DNA from: Marinobacter changyiensis
GTDB lineage: Bacteria > Pseudomonadota > Gammaproteobacteria > Pseudomonadales > Oleiphilaceae
Reading direction: 5' to 3'
NCBI RefSeq assembly: GCF_009193265.1
Contig: NZ_VZZZ01000001.1
Location: 682,001-746,000 of the forward strand
Length of the DNA: 64,000 nucleotides
The notes below the pieces were generated by a model that had not been told where the DNA came from, did no database searches, and worked only from the letters and a program-made list of their open reading frames with translations. This document shows positions 37,356 through 46,863 of the stretch, one piece after another; positions within the stretch are counted from its first letter, which is position 1; each line of letters begins with the position of its first letter. The position numbers and the translations under genes are program-made.

Positions 37356-38459
37356 ATGCCGATACACAGTGAAGAGCGTCAATGCCTGGAAGGAATGCTT
37401 GGTGTGGTAACCCTGGACGCCCCGGAGACCATGAATGCGTTGTCCGAGCAGATGATCGACACCATGCAGGCGCAGCTGGACCAATGGGAAAACGACGACC
37501 GCATTTGCCTGGTGATGATCCAGGGCGCGGGTGAAAAAGCATTTTGCGCAGGCGGTGATATCCGGCAGTTATATCCGGCCCTCAATGGCCCGGAGGCAGA
37601 ACGCACCGCTGCCCGGGTTTTCAGCAAGGAGTATCACCTCGATTACACCCTTCATCGGTATCCCAAACCGGTAATCGGCTGGGCCCGGCGGGTAGTGATG
37701 GGGGGTGGCCTGGGCATTCTGGCCGCCTGCCGCTACCGGCTGGTCACACCGGATCTGATCATGGCAATGCCGGAAGTGGGCATTGGTTTGTTTCCCGACG
37801 TCGGCGCCAGCTGGTTTCTGAACCGGCTACCTGAGGGCCTGGGGCTTTTCCTGGGCCTGACCGGTGCGTGCCTTAATGCCACCGATGCCCTGAGGATTGG
37901 CCTGGCAGACATCGCCGTATACGCCGACCAGCGCGATAGCTTGCTGGACGCCTTGCAGTCCCAACGCTGGAGCGGCGAGGTCGCTACCGACGACAGCCGG
38001 TTGTACCGTCTACTCAACCGGATCAGCACGCCACCCTATGAAACCTTGCCACCAAGCCAGCTGATGCAGCATGAACAGACTATCGGCCGGATATGTGGTG
38101 AAGGTGATCTGGCCGACATTGTTGATCGATTGCAGGCTGAGCCGGTGAACTCGGAGTGGTGGCACAGGTGTATGCAGTCTCTTGTCGGCGGTAATCCGGT
38201 GTCAGCCTGGTTATTGCACGAGCAGCTGAAGCGAGGGCGACAGATGTCGCTGAAGGACATCTTCCGGATGGAGCTTGTGATGGCCACCCGGTGTGCCGGT
38301 CAGCCGGATCTTGCCGAAGGGATCCGCGCCCGGCTGATTGACCGGGACCAGGCACCCAGATGGTCCTGCCACCAGATCCGGGAGGTATCTCACGAACACG
38401 TGGAACTCTACTTTGTGCCACCCTGGAGTGACCGGGACGATCCCCTGGCCAATCTCTGA
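37356..38459 (+). CDS. Enoyl-CoA hydratase/isomerase family, 3-hydroxyisobutyryl-CoA hydrolase type
   Basis: Crotonase-fold protein of 367 residues. The oxyanion-hole GGDIRQLY (about 68), [22 protein letters not shown] and [22 protein letters not shown] (about 139-160) with the catalytic glutamate match the HIBCH family rather than simple hydratases. HIBCH acts in valine breakdown. Acting on another 3-hydroxyacyl-CoA is possible, since no valine pathway genes are near. ATG 37356 is used; the earlier 5' extension has no conserved content. Its last 52 bp overlap the 3' end of tmcA on the other strand. Confidence 0.85.
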   Translation: MPIHSEERQCLEGMLGVVTLDAPETMNALSEQMIDTMQAQLDQWENDDRICLVMIQGAGEKAFCAGGDIRQLYPALNGPEAERTAARVFSKEYHLDYTLHRYPKPVIGWARRVVMGGGLGILAACRYRLVTPDLIMAMPEVGIGLFPDVGASWFLNRLPEGLGLFLGLTGACLNATDALRIGLADIAVYADQRDSLLDALQSQRWSGEVATDDSRLYRLLNRISTPPYETLPPSQLMQHEQTIGRICGEGDLADIVDRLQAEPVNSEWWHRCMQSLVGGNPVSAWLLHEQLKRGRQMSLKDIFRMELVMATRCAGQPDLAEGIRARLIDRDQAPRWSCHQIREVSHEHVELYFVPPWSDRDDPLANL

Positions 38460-40633
38460 GTTCTCTCCAGCTTTTCCAGCTTCTCCGGGTCTTCCAGATC
38501 GCGATTATTGTAAGTACGGAGTAGCTCAGCGGCGCGCTTTCTCAGGCGGTTCTCCGCTTCGCGACGGCCGGTGCTATAACCTGCCGTCTGTAGCTCCGCC
38601 CAGTGCCAGGTTTGCAGCACCATCCGGCACCAGAGATCTGCATCCTCAGCACTCTGGAGCTTGTCAACTACCCCGACCTGCCGGGTCAGCCGCTGCAGCG
38701 GTAAGAGCGTGATCTCGAAACCCCGGGCGCCTTCGCTGAACCCCGCCAGCTCGCGCAGGTCATCCGTCGTCAGTGCCGGACCCGCTGGCAACCGGGCCGT
38801 CAACGCTATCAACAAATCCGGTGCCAGCGCGCGCCATACCCGAGGCACCAGCGTTTGCCAGTGTTCACTCAGACGCACCTGCATTCGTCCGGCCAGGTCG
38901 ACCCCTGCGTCGCTGAGACCGCGGAGCATCTGCACCGCAAACTCGCCGCTGCTGGCTTCCCGCTGCAAGCCCAGACGCATGACCGACAGCCCGCATTTAT
39001 GCCAGAACGCCAGCAAATCGAGGCTGGCGCCAAAGCTGGTGCCAAGGGCATCCAGCCCCACGCTTTTCCCATGGCGGCGGGCGGCGGCAACCAATTGCTG
39101 CCCCAGGCCGCGGCGGCGCTCACGGTCGTTGACAGCAATACGCACAATACGCCCCATCGACAAGGTTGCCGCCTCGGCAAAACCGCTGTGGTTCGCCAAA
39201 GATTGCGGCAGCAGGTGCCCCCGCATGCGGCGCCTGCCCTGCATCACCTGCTCAGCAAGCGGTTTGGGGAAATTGCCTTCCCGGGTCATCCACAGCACAC
39301 CGACAACCTGGTTGCCACGGCGCGCCAGCCAGGTTGTGGCCTCGGGGTCATCCAGCCATTGCCGCAAATCCCCCGGGGTGGTGCGGTAATGAGCATCCAC
39401 CAGCAGCCCGAACGCGGCATCCAGATCCGCCTCGGAGCCCTCAGCAGGGCGCCATTGTTCGATATGGCAATCACCAGCCTCCGCATCGGCCTCGGACTGC
39501 CCGGCCCGCAGCAGATACAAGCGGTCGACCAGTCGTTCCAGCGGATCGTCGGCGGCCCAGCGAATGGGCTGATCGAGCCGCAGGGCGTGCCAGTTCGGCG
39601 TATGTTCGTCCAGCACCTGCCGGAAACGGATGGTGAAGCCCCGTCCCGAGCCCTCGTAGCCATGAACGGTTGAGGCAAACACCACCCGTGGCCAGCCCAA
39701 CAGCACGCGTTTCAATAACGGGGCCGGAATCGCCGCAGCCTCGTCCACCAGCACCAGTTCGGCCGGGGGCTGCAACCGCAAAAGTTCATCAATGGCGTAA
39801 AACTTCAGGCTGCCGCCATTAAGAAGGCGAATTTCATGATCGGAATCAGCAGCGACCTGATCTACCCCCGCGGCCTGACGGGCATGCAGGAACAGCGTAT
39901 GGACTGCGTCCGGTGAAGGCGCCGTCACGGCAAGATGTTGACGACCGGCGTTCAATAAGCCAACCGCGGCGATGCCCAATGCCGCGGATTTACCCCGGCC
40001 CCGGTCGGCGGTTATGACCAGTGGCCGACGGCGTCGGCCCAGCCCGCAGCGTACAACCTGCTCGACAGCCCGGTTCTGGTCCGATGTTGCAGCTATCTCA
40101 AAGGCTCGCGGAACAGAGGTCTCCGGTTTCAGCCCAAGGCATTGACCGGTAACGGTATTGATCCGGATTACATCGGAGTCTGCCAGTATCAGCCCGGCCA
40201 TTCGCTGTGCAAAAGCGTGAGCCTTCGCCCCGGTCAGCGCGGTCCGGGCGTAATCCGGATCGTCAAACTGTTGCCATTCCGGCAGCGGCGGCATCAGCCA
40301 GAACCACAGTCCGCCCGCCATCAAGGTGCCGGTCAACGCCGCCAGACTGTCCGGCGGGTTGCCCTGCCAGCCGTCCCATACCAGCAGGTCGGTCTCCCGG
40401 CCCAACCATTGACGGCCGTTTTGTGGCTTGATGATGGCCAGGCCTGGCTGCGGGCAATCCTCAGCCGGCCCGCTCCAGACACCCCTGGCGCGGGACAACG
40501 CTGGCAGGTGTTGCACCAGCCAGGCCAGGGAGGCCGCCCGGTCGCCCTCCAGTAACACCAATTGGCGATGGCCGGCCTGTTGCAAAGAGCTCTGCAACCG
40601 CGCCCACTCCACCGGCTGTATGGACTCTGGCAC
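38408..40633 (-). CDS. tmcA: tRNA(Met) cytidine acetyltransferase TmcA
   Basis: Enzyme of 741 residues that makes N4-acetylcytidine at the wobble base of elongator tRNA(Met). Order: N-terminal DUF1726 part (about 1-110); RecD-like helicase module with TADRGRGKSAALG (about 202-214) and VLVDEAAAIP; GNAT acetyltransferase with ERRRGLGQQLV (about 505-515); C-terminal tail. The start appears to be GTG at 40633, 5 bp past the DUF2237 stop, so the two genes are probably coupled. Tail-to-tail overlap of 52 bp with the HIBCH-type gene. Confidence 0.94.
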   Translation of the reverse strand: MPESIQPVEWARLQSSLQQAGHRQLVLLEGDRAASLAWLVQHLPALSRARGVWSGPAEDCPQPGLAIIKPQNGRQWLGRETDLLVWDGWQGNPPDSLAALTGTLMAGGLWFWLMPPLPEWQQFDDPDYARTALTGAKAHAFAQRMAGLILADSDVIRINTVTGQCLGLKPETSVPRAFEIAATSDQNRAVEQVVRCGLGRRRRPLVITADRGRGKSAALGIAAVGLLNAGRQHLAVTAPSPDAVHTLFLHARQAAGVDQVAADSDHEIRLLNGGSLKFYAIDELLRLQPPAELVLVDEAAAIPAPLLKRVLLGWPRVVFASTVHGYEGSGRGFTIRFRQVLDEHTPNWHALRLDQPIRWAADDPLERLVDRLYLLRAGQSEADAEAGDCHIEQWRPAEGSEADLDAAFGLLVDAHYRTTPGDLRQWLDDPEATTWLARRGNQVVGVLWMTREGNFPKPLAEQVMQGRRRMRGHLLPQSLANHSGFAEAATLSMGRIVRIAVNDRERRRGLGQQLVAAARRHGKSVGLDALGTSFGASLDLLAFWHKCGLSVMRLGLQREASSGEFAVQMLRGLSDAGVDLAGRMQVRLSEHWQTLVPRVWRALAPDLLIALTARLPAGPALTTDDLRELAGFSEGARGFEITLLPLQRLTRQVGVVDKLQSAEDADLWCRMVLQTWHWAELQTAGYSTGRREAENRLRKRAAELLRTYNNRDLEDPEKLEKLERTQRLARGSSRSLQGGTK

Positions 40634-40638
40634 GGTTA

Positions 40639-41022
40639 TCAGCTCAAATCGATTGCATGGCGTTTGAGATCATCCAGCGCACAGTGCTTGAGGGCTTTGA
40701 GATGGGTCGACCGAAGTTTCACCTTGGGCGCGCTGTCTGCCTCATTGGCTTCCTGCCAGCGGGCGGCGCACAGGCACCAGGAGTCGCCCTCTTTCAGGCC
40801 GGGAAAACCAAACTCCGGGCGCGGTGTACTCAGGTCGTTACCCTGGGCACTGGAAAAGGCGAGAAAACGATCAGTGACCACAACACAGACCACATGCAGA
40901 CCCAGATCGTCCGGGCCGGTGTTGCAGCAGCCGTCCCGGTAAAATCCGGTTTTGGGGTCCGAGCCGCAGGACTCCAGTATCTCGCCCAATACATTAACGG
41001 CTTCGGCTTTTGAGCTAACCAT
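40639..41022 (-). CDS. DUF2237 family protein
   Basis: Protein of 127 residues. The pattern NVLGEILESCGSDPKTGFYRDGCCNTGPDDLGLHVVCVVVTDRFLAFS and DSWCLCAARWQEA matches the conserved DUF2237 family, with several cysteines that might bind metal. Function unknown. AGGAG precedes ATG 41022. It sits just upstream of tmcA on the same strand, 5 bp apart, and divergent from the helicase gene. Confidence 0.85.
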   Translation of the reverse strand: MVSSKAEAVNVLGEILESCGSDPKTGFYRDGCCNTGPDDLGLHVVCVVVTDRFLAFSSAQGNDLSTPRPEFGFPGLKEGDSWCLCAARWQEANEADSAPKVKLRSTHLKALKHCALDDLKRHAIDLS

Positions 41023-41128
41023 GGTTTTTCTCCTGTTGGGGGAAGAGTTCGAGGAATCGAGGCATTGAATTCCGGCCCATTATGGTTGACGGGTTACGGA
41101 GACGCCAATTGCCCATTACAATAACGCC

Positions 41129-43402
41129 ATGCCCACAGACCTGCCCGATTTTCTCACCGACGAACAGCGTGCCATCATCACCGCCGGCTACGAGCACGCT
41201 GTCATTACGGCGGTTGCGGGCAGTGGCAAAACCTCCACCCTGGCCTGGCGCATCCGGTATCTGCTGGAGCAGGGCCACGACCCGGCCCGCATGCTGGTGC
41301 TGATGTTCAACCGCAGTGCACGCAAGGATTTCGAATTCAAACTGCGGGCAATCAGCCGGGATTCCGGCCTCGCGTTGCCGGAAGTCCGCACCTATCACGC
41401 CATGGGTTTACGGCTGTATCGGCGTTTTATCAAAGAGGGTTACTTACCGGCTTTTTCAGAGTCGATCCTGACCGAGCAGGAGATCAACTTCCAGGTCTGG
41501 ATGCTGACCCGGCGGCTGGCGCCGGAAGATCTGCAGGATGAGATCAAACGCAGCAAGAAAGACTTTGTGGAAACAGCAGCAAACTTTATCGACCGGGTAA
41601 AAACCTCCCTGGCACCGGCCGAAATCGTGTTTGAGCAGGAAGGCTTTAACGAGCGTCACCGATACCTGGTCGACCTGTTCCACAGCTTTGAGCAATGGCG
41701 TAAATCCGAAAGCCGTATCAGTTTTTCCGACATGCTCTATGAGCCTGTGATGGCGATACATCAGAACCCGCCACTGCAGCGTCTGGTGGGCAATAAAATG
41801 GACCTCATTCTGGTTGACGAGTATCAGGACACCAACGAAATACAACATCTGCTACTGCGTTATGCGGCCGGTGACCGTGCCCGGGTAACGGTGGTCGGTG
41901 ATCCGGACCAGACCATTTACGAGTTCCGGGGCGCCAAACCGGAATTCATCCTCAGCCGCTTCAGCGACGAGTTCGACAGTCCCCTTGAGCAGACCCTGAG
42001 CTTCACCTTCCGCTACGGTCATCGGGTCGCCCTGTTGGCCAATCACCTGATCAGTCACAACACTGGCCGCAAGGATGTGCTTTGTCATTCCCACCCGAGC
42101 ACACCCGCGACCGAGGTCCAGCTCCACGAATGTGCCAGCGATAGCGACACGGTCGTCAGCCTGCTGGAGCAATCGGCACCGGAGGCACTGGCGGATACCG
42201 CCATTCTGTTCCGGGTCTGGAGCCAGAGTGTTCCTATCGAGCTTCGCCTGCTTGCCCGGCAGATTCCCTATCGCATTGATGCGGGTAAAGGCGCCCTGTT
42301 CAGTCGCGAAGTGGATGCCATTACCAGTCTGTTAACGGTGGTGACGGGCGCGATCGGCCAGACACCGGAAGCCGATCGACAGAACACTGCCCGCCAGTTA
42401 CTGCGGTTTCCCCACGTCGGCCTGAAGGAGCCGGAACTGAACCACCTGGCTCAGTTCCTGTCCGGTTTTGGTGACGGCTGGGGTGAGCGCCTGCTGGCAA
42501 TGGATTACGGTGCCCTGTCACCGATGGCGGGACGCAAGCTGAGGAAACTGGGCGAAGCATTGGTCGCGCTGAACCACTTCCCGGGCAGAGTCTCCGAACT
42601 GATCCGTCAGTATGCGGATAAAACCGAACTGTTCGACGGTATCCGCAGTCTGGCACTAACCCATGAAACTGCAGATGAGCGCATCGATACCATCACCGGA
42701 TTTCAACATTATCTGGACAGTCTCGACGTCGGCGCCGAGGAAGCCCTGACTCACCTGCGCACGCTGAAAGACCAGGCCCGGAATAGTCGGGACGAAGGCG
42801 TTTTACTGTCCACCATTCACCGCACCAAAGGCTTGGAGTGGCAGGTAGTCATTCTGCCGGGGCTGCAGGAGAAGTACCTGCCCTACAGCCCGAGACAGGC
42901 AGACGATCACCGGGCCTTTATCGAAAGCGAACGCCGGCTGCTATACGTCGCCATGACCCGTACCCGGAACCAGTTGCACTTACTCACCCGCCCGGGAGGT
43001 TCCCGTCCCGCCGTGGATGCCGACCAGGCGCCGAGTCGATTTATCGGCGAACTCTGTATTCCTCTGTCCGAGACCCTTGGCCGCTATTGTGATGAACGCA
43101 GCAAGAATAATGGCGACGAACAACAGGATCCACAGCAGGAATTGTCTCTGGCTTGCCCGCTCTCGCCGGTCAGCATCCGCTATGCCGCCCGCGAGGGAAT
43201 TCAGCTGCAATCGGAACACGTCGGTGGGGCAGCCCCGAATAATGCGCCGCTCTGGGCCCAGTCCCGGCTAAGCCATCCCATTTTTGGCAATGGCTCTGTC
43301 ATTGGCGAAGACGAAAGCGCCTTCGAGGTCAGATTTGACTCCGGCCGGACTCTGAATTTCAGCAAGAAAAGCGCCCATCTCTACTTTAGCCCTGCGGAAT
43401 AA
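41129..43402 (+). CDS. UvrD/Rep-family ATP-dependent DNA helicase (second copy type)
   Basis: SF1A helicase of 757 residues, distinct from the uvrD at 30-32 kb. Walker A is VAGSGKT (29-35), motif II VDEYQDTN (about 231), motif III GDPDQTIYEFRGA (about 257) and motif V TIHRTKGLEW (about 566). The domain between about 90 and 220 differs from UvrD and Rep. Motif VI LYVAMTRTRNQ is intact, so it is probably an active translocase. The C-terminus repeats a Tudor-like SRLSHPIFGNGSVIG segment. Its biological role is unknown. Confidence 0.88.
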   Translation: MPTDLPDFLTDEQRAIITAGYEHAVITAVAGSGKTSTLAWRIRYLLEQGHDPARMLVLMFNRSARKDFEFKLRAISRDSGLALPEVRTYHAMGLRLYRRFIKEGYLPAFSESILTEQEINFQVWMLTRRLAPEDLQDEIKRSKKDFVETAANFIDRVKTSLAPAEIVFEQEGFNERHRYLVDLFHSFEQWRKSESRISFSDMLYEPVMAIHQNPPLQRLVGNKMDLILVDEYQDTNEIQHLLLRYAAGDRARVTVVGDPDQTIYEFRGAKPEFILSRFSDEFDSPLEQTLSFTFRYGHRVALLANHLISHNTGRKDVLCHSHPSTPATEVQLHECASDSDTVVSLLEQSAPEALADTAILFRVWSQSVPIELRLLARQIPYRIDAGKGALFSREVDAITSLLTVVTGAIGQTPEADRQNTARQLLRFPHVGLKEPELNHLAQFLSGFGDGWGERLLAMDYGALSPMAGRKLRKLGEALVALNHFPGRVSELIRQYADKTELFDGIRSLALTHETADERIDTITGFQHYLDSLDVGAEEALTHLRTLKDQARNSRDEGVLLSTIHRTKGLEWQVVILPGLQEKYLPYSPRQADDHRAFIESERRLLYVAMTRTRNQLHLLTRPGGSRPAVDADQAPSRFIGELCIPLSETLGRYCDERSKNNGDEQQDPQQELSLACPLSPVSIRYAAREGIQLQSEHVGGAAPNNAPLWAQSRLSHPIFGNGSVIGEDESAFEVRFDSGRTLNFSKKSAHLYFSPAE

Positions 43403-43571
43403 TCGCTTACCGACATGAAATCTTGGTAAGTATCGCCCCGAACACCTCTGAAACCCTGTACGGTCCGCATCCGTTGGCTTAGATTCATCGTAGGTGGTGA
43501 AGCTTCCAAGCGAAAAGTTTCAATGAAATCATAATGACTGCTAATAACGACGAACGAACCGGAGGTTCTGC

Positions 43572-44771
43572 ATGAAAATCATGCTTCCATTAGCCGTAGC
43601 CACATTAGGCGCTGCGATCGCACTTCCCACCCTGGCCCAGGAAAGCGTTGACCAGAAAGTTTATCTCAGTCCTTTCGCGGGCTACCAGCTGTTCGATGAC
43701 AAGCGGGACCTCAGCGAGACCGGCACTTTCGGGTTCGGCCTGGAGTATCGCTTCCAGCCCAACTGGGCCGCCGAAGTGGTGTATTCCAGGGCCGATGCTG
43801 ACCGCAAGCACAATGCCGGTTCCAGTGACTTTGAAGAACTCCGTCTGGACGGCCTGTACTACATTGGCAACTTCAATGAAGCGTGGAACCCATACCTGGC
43901 AGCCGGTGCCGGACATGCGGATTTCGGCGGCTCCATTCCCGACCCGCAGACTGCCGGCACGGATCATGACGAAACCCGCGTCAACGTAGGCGGCGGCGTG
44001 CGATACAACGTCAGCGACTCGATCTCCCTGCGCGCGGACATCCGGGAATTCCACGGCATCGATGAAAGCACGTTCGATACCGTAGCCTCCCTGGGCATCA
44101 GCGTCGGCTTTGGTCGCTCTACGACTCCGCCCGCGCCGGAAGACAGTGACAATGACGGTGTGCCCGATACCCGTGATCAGTGCCCTGGCACCGCAGCTGG
44201 CGTTTCAGTTGACGCCAATGGCTGTGAACGGGATGGCGATGACGACGGCGTCGTCGACAGTCGCGACCAGTGCCCGAACACCCCCATGGGCGCTGAGGTA
44301 AACAGCCGCGGCTGTGAGCTCGATAGTGACAACGACGGTATAGTGAACAGCAAAGACCGCTGTCCCAACACCAGCGCCGGTGCAACGGTGGATGAAGCAG
44401 GCTGCGAGGGTATCGAAGAGACCATCGAAACCATCGAGCTTTCGGTCAAGTTTCCGACCGAAAGTGCAGTGATCGGCAATACCTATGACGACGAAATCCG
44501 TCGGGTCGCTGACTTCATGAACGAGTATCCGGAAACCTCTGTCGAGATTGCCGGTCACAGTGACAGCTTGGGTGAAGCAGGCTATAACCAGCAGCTTTCC
44601 CAACAACGCGCCCAAGCAGTAGCAGATCGCCTGATTGATGCTCTTGGCATCGACAGCGACCGTGTCCGCGCCGTCGGCTATGGTGAAGCAGAACCTATGG
44701 CCAGCAACGAAACGGCTGCGGGTCGTGCCCAGAACCGCCGGGTTGAGGCTCGTATTCAGGTTCGCCGCTGA
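43572..44771 (+). CDS. OmpA-family porin with thrombospondin type 3 repeats
   Basis: Outer-membrane protein of 399 residues. Signal peptide (about 1-22, TLAQE); N-terminal eight-stranded OmpA-like barrel (about 30-180); three acidic calcium-binding TSP3-type repeats (about 195-275) of DSDNDGVPD and DQCP form, each with cysteines; C-terminal OmpA peptidoglycan-binding domain (about 285-399) with AGHSDSLGEAGYNQQLSQQRAQAVADRL and GYGEAEPMASN. Similar in layout to OprF. It links the outer membrane to the cell wall. GGAGG precedes the start and a terminator follows. Confidence 0.92.
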   Translation: MKIMLPLAVATLGAAIALPTLAQESVDQKVYLSPFAGYQLFDDKRDLSETGTFGFGLEYRFQPNWAAEVVYSRADADRKHNAGSSDFEELRLDGLYYIGNFNEAWNPYLAAGAGHADFGGSIPDPQTAGTDHDETRVNVGGGVRYNVSDSISLRADIREFHGIDESTFDTVASLGISVGFGRSTTPPAPEDSDNDGVPDTRDQCPGTAAGVSVDANGCERDGDDDGVVDSRDQCPNTPMGAEVNSRGCELDSDNDGIVNSKDRCPNTSAGATVDEAGCEGIEETIETIELSVKFPTESAVIGNTYDDEIRRVADFMNEYPETSVEIAGHSDSLGEAGYNQQLSQQRAQAVADRLIDALGIDSDRVRAVGYGEAEPMASNETAAGRAQNRRVEARIQVRR

Positions 44772-44793
44772 TCCTGAGTGTAAGGTGATACAG

Positions 44794-44819
44794 AAGGCGC
44801 CTTCGGGCGTCTTTTTTTT
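44794..44819 (+). terminator. Intrinsic terminator after the OmpA-family gene
   Basis: Short GC-rich stem with one G-U pair and a TTCG tetraloop (44796-44811), followed by eight T. Confidence 0.9.
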
Positions 44820-44875
44820 GCAGTCTTTTTACAGGCTTATTTGCAAAGGACGTTTGCATTGAGCGGAGACCGGAG

Positions 44876-45352
44876 ATGATCAAGTTATGGTTATTGCCTG
44901 CCTGGATGTTCATCCTGATGCCCCTCTCGGCGTCCTCCGTTTACCGCTGTGACAATGCCGACGGCGTGACTTTCTCTGATCAGCCCTGTGGTGACAATGC
45001 CGAGCCCGTGACCATCCGGGACAACCACATTGGCGGCAGCTTCGGTGACAACCTGCCGGAGCCAGTTCCTGAAACACCGGATCGCCAGAACAACCCGGCC
45101 GAGGTCCAGCTGCAGGACCCTTGCCGTTTTATCAACTCCACCGAGCTGCGCACCTATCTGGCCCGCGGTCAGGTGGTCAAGGGTATGACCAAAGAGCATG
45201 TCCTGAAGGCCTTCGGTCGGCCACCAGAGACCTATCCCGTACCCCAGGAAACCTGGGTTTACCAGACCGACTACTACGGCAAACTCTACGAGCTGACTTA
45301 CGTGTACTTCCGGGACGGCTGCGTGGAAAGCGTTCAGTACCGGAAACCGTGA
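44876..45352 (+). CDS. DUF4124 domain-containing secreted protein
   Basis: Protein of 158 residues with a signal peptide (about 1-20). The DUF4124-like SVYRCDNADGVTFSDQPCGDNAEPV segment lies just after it. The C-terminal half (about 90-158) resembles a small SmpA/BamE-type fold, GMTKEHVLKAFGRPPETYP with a matching YQTDYYGKLYELTYVYFRDGCVESV. Function is unknown; it should be periplasmic. It lies 11 bp before the Baeyer-Villiger monooxygenase, so the two are probably co-transcribed. Confidence 0.75.
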   Translation: MIKLWLLPAWMFILMPLSASSVYRCDNADGVTFSDQPCGDNAEPVTIRDNHIGGSFGDNLPEPVPETPDRQNNPAEVQLQDPCRFINSTELRTYLARGQVVKGMTKEHVLKAFGRPPETYPVPQETWVYQTDYYGKLYELTYVYFRDGCVESVQYRKP

Positions 45353-45363
45353 AGGTCAAGACT

Positions 45364-46854
45364 ATGTCCGAACAACATTATGACGTCCTTATCATTGGTG
45401 CCGGGTTGTCCGGCATCGGTGCCGGCTACCATCTGAAAACCCTTTGCCCGGGCAAGTCCTTCGGGATTCTTGAAGCACGCAGTGCCATCGGCGGCACCTG
45501 GGATCTGTTCCGCTACCCCGGCATTCGCTCGGACTCCGACATGTATACCCTGGGGTACGCCTTCAAGCCCTGGCGGGAAGGCAAGGCTGTCGCCGATGGC
45601 CCTGCCATTCTGAATTACGTAAAAGCCGCCGCCCGGGAAAACAACCTGGAGCAGAAAATCCGATACAACCACCGCGCCACCCGCTACAGCTGGTCCAGCC
45701 GCGAGGCCCTCTGGACCGTGGAAACCGACAATACCGCCACGGGGGCCAGGGAGCGCTTCACCTGCAACTTTTTGCTCAACTGCAGTGGCTATTATCGGTA
45801 CGACGAAGGCTATACGCCTGAGTTCAAGGGGCGTGAAATCTTCCGGGGCGAGATCATTCACCCGCAACACTGGCCAGACAATCTGGATTACGCAGGCAAA
45901 CGTGTGGTGGTTATCGGCAGTGGCGCAACGGCGGTTACGCTGGTGCCCTCGATGGCGAAAGCAGCTGCCCATGTCACCATGTTACAGCGCTCACCCAGCT
46001 ATATTGTGGCTTTGCCCGATGTCGATCCCATCGCGCAAACGCTGAACCGGTTGTTGCCCGCAAAGCTCGCCTATCGCCTGATGCGGCTGAAAAACGTCTT
46101 CATGCAGACGCTGTTTTACCAGCTTTGCCGACGTTACCCAGCCCTGGTCCGAAAGCTGCTGCGTAACCATCTCAAGTCTCAGCTCGGGCCGGATTTCGAC
46201 ATTGATAGCCACTTTAACCCCAGCTACAACCCTTGGGATCAGCGGCTTTGCCTGGTGCCGAACGGCGATCTCTTCCGCTCATTGCGACGGGGTGACGCCT
46301 CCGTGGTCACCGATCACATCGACTGCTTTACCGAGACCGGTATACGTCTTGCCTCTGGAAGGGAACTGGCGGCAGATATCATCGTGACCGCGACCGGCCT
46401 GGATCTGGTGGCCCTGGGTGGGGCGGAACTGGTCGTGGACGGCGAGAGCAGGGCCCTGTCCGAGACGATGAGCTACAAAGGCATGATGCTGAGCGACGTG
46501 CCCAACCTTGCGCTGGTGGTGGGCTACACCAATGCGTCCTGGACCCTGAAAGCGGACCTCACCGACCAATACGTCTGCCGCCTGATCAATTATATGGATC
46601 AGCATGGCTATAACTACTGCACCCCGAAAGCTGACCCGGCGGTTCAGGAGGCGCCTTTTCTCGATCTTGACTCGGGTTATGTCCAGCGCGCGCTGGATCA
46701 TCTTCCCAAACAAGGTGACCGGGCACCCTGGAAACTCTACCAAAACTACCTGCTTGACCTGCTGAAACTCCGCTACGGCCCGGTCACTGACCGCGTAATG
46801 ACCTTCAGCCGTATAACCGGGAATCCTGGCACAGTCGAAAATGCTCCGGTCTGA
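45364..46854 (+). CDS. EthA-like Baeyer-Villiger flavin monooxygenase
   Basis: FAD/NADPH monooxygenase of 496 residues. Two Rossmann motifs are visible: GAGLSG (12-17) and IGSGATAVTLVP (about 182-193). The type I BVMO fingerprint F-x-G-x-x-x-H-x-x-x-W-P reads FRGEIIHPQHWP (about 160-171). Long stretches (GGTWDLFRYPGIRSDSDMYT, NPWDQRLCLVPNGDLF, VGYTNASWTLKADL) match M. tuberculosis EthA, which oxidises ketones and activates ethionamide. ATG 45364 after GAAGGT is used; the long 5' extension back to 45121 overlaps the DUF4124 gene and is rejected. Ketone substrate unknown. Confidence 0.9.
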   Translation: MSEQHYDVLIIGAGLSGIGAGYHLKTLCPGKSFGILEARSAIGGTWDLFRYPGIRSDSDMYTLGYAFKPWREGKAVADGPAILNYVKAAARENNLEQKIRYNHRATRYSWSSREALWTVETDNTATGARERFTCNFLLNCSGYYRYDEGYTPEFKGREIFRGEIIHPQHWPDNLDYAGKRVVVIGSGATAVTLVPSMAKAAAHVTMLQRSPSYIVALPDVDPIAQTLNRLLPAKLAYRLMRLKNVFMQTLFYQLCRRYPALVRKLLRNHLKSQLGPDFDIDSHFNPSYNPWDQRLCLVPNGDLFRSLRRGDASVVTDHIDCFTETGIRLASGRELAADIIVTATGLDLVALGGAELVVDGESRALSETMSYKGMMLSDVPNLALVVGYTNASWTLKADLTDQYVCRLINYMDQHGYNYCTPKADPAVQEAPFLDLDSGYVQRALDHLPKQGDRAPWKLYQNYLLDLLKLRYGPVTDRVMTFSRITGNPGTVENAPV

Positions 46855-46863
46855 CGGGGCTCA

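Noticed and set aside
44148-44410. DNA repeats in the OmpA-family gene
   Set aside because: They are the coding sequence of the TSP3-type protein repeats, not a mobile or tandem DNA element.
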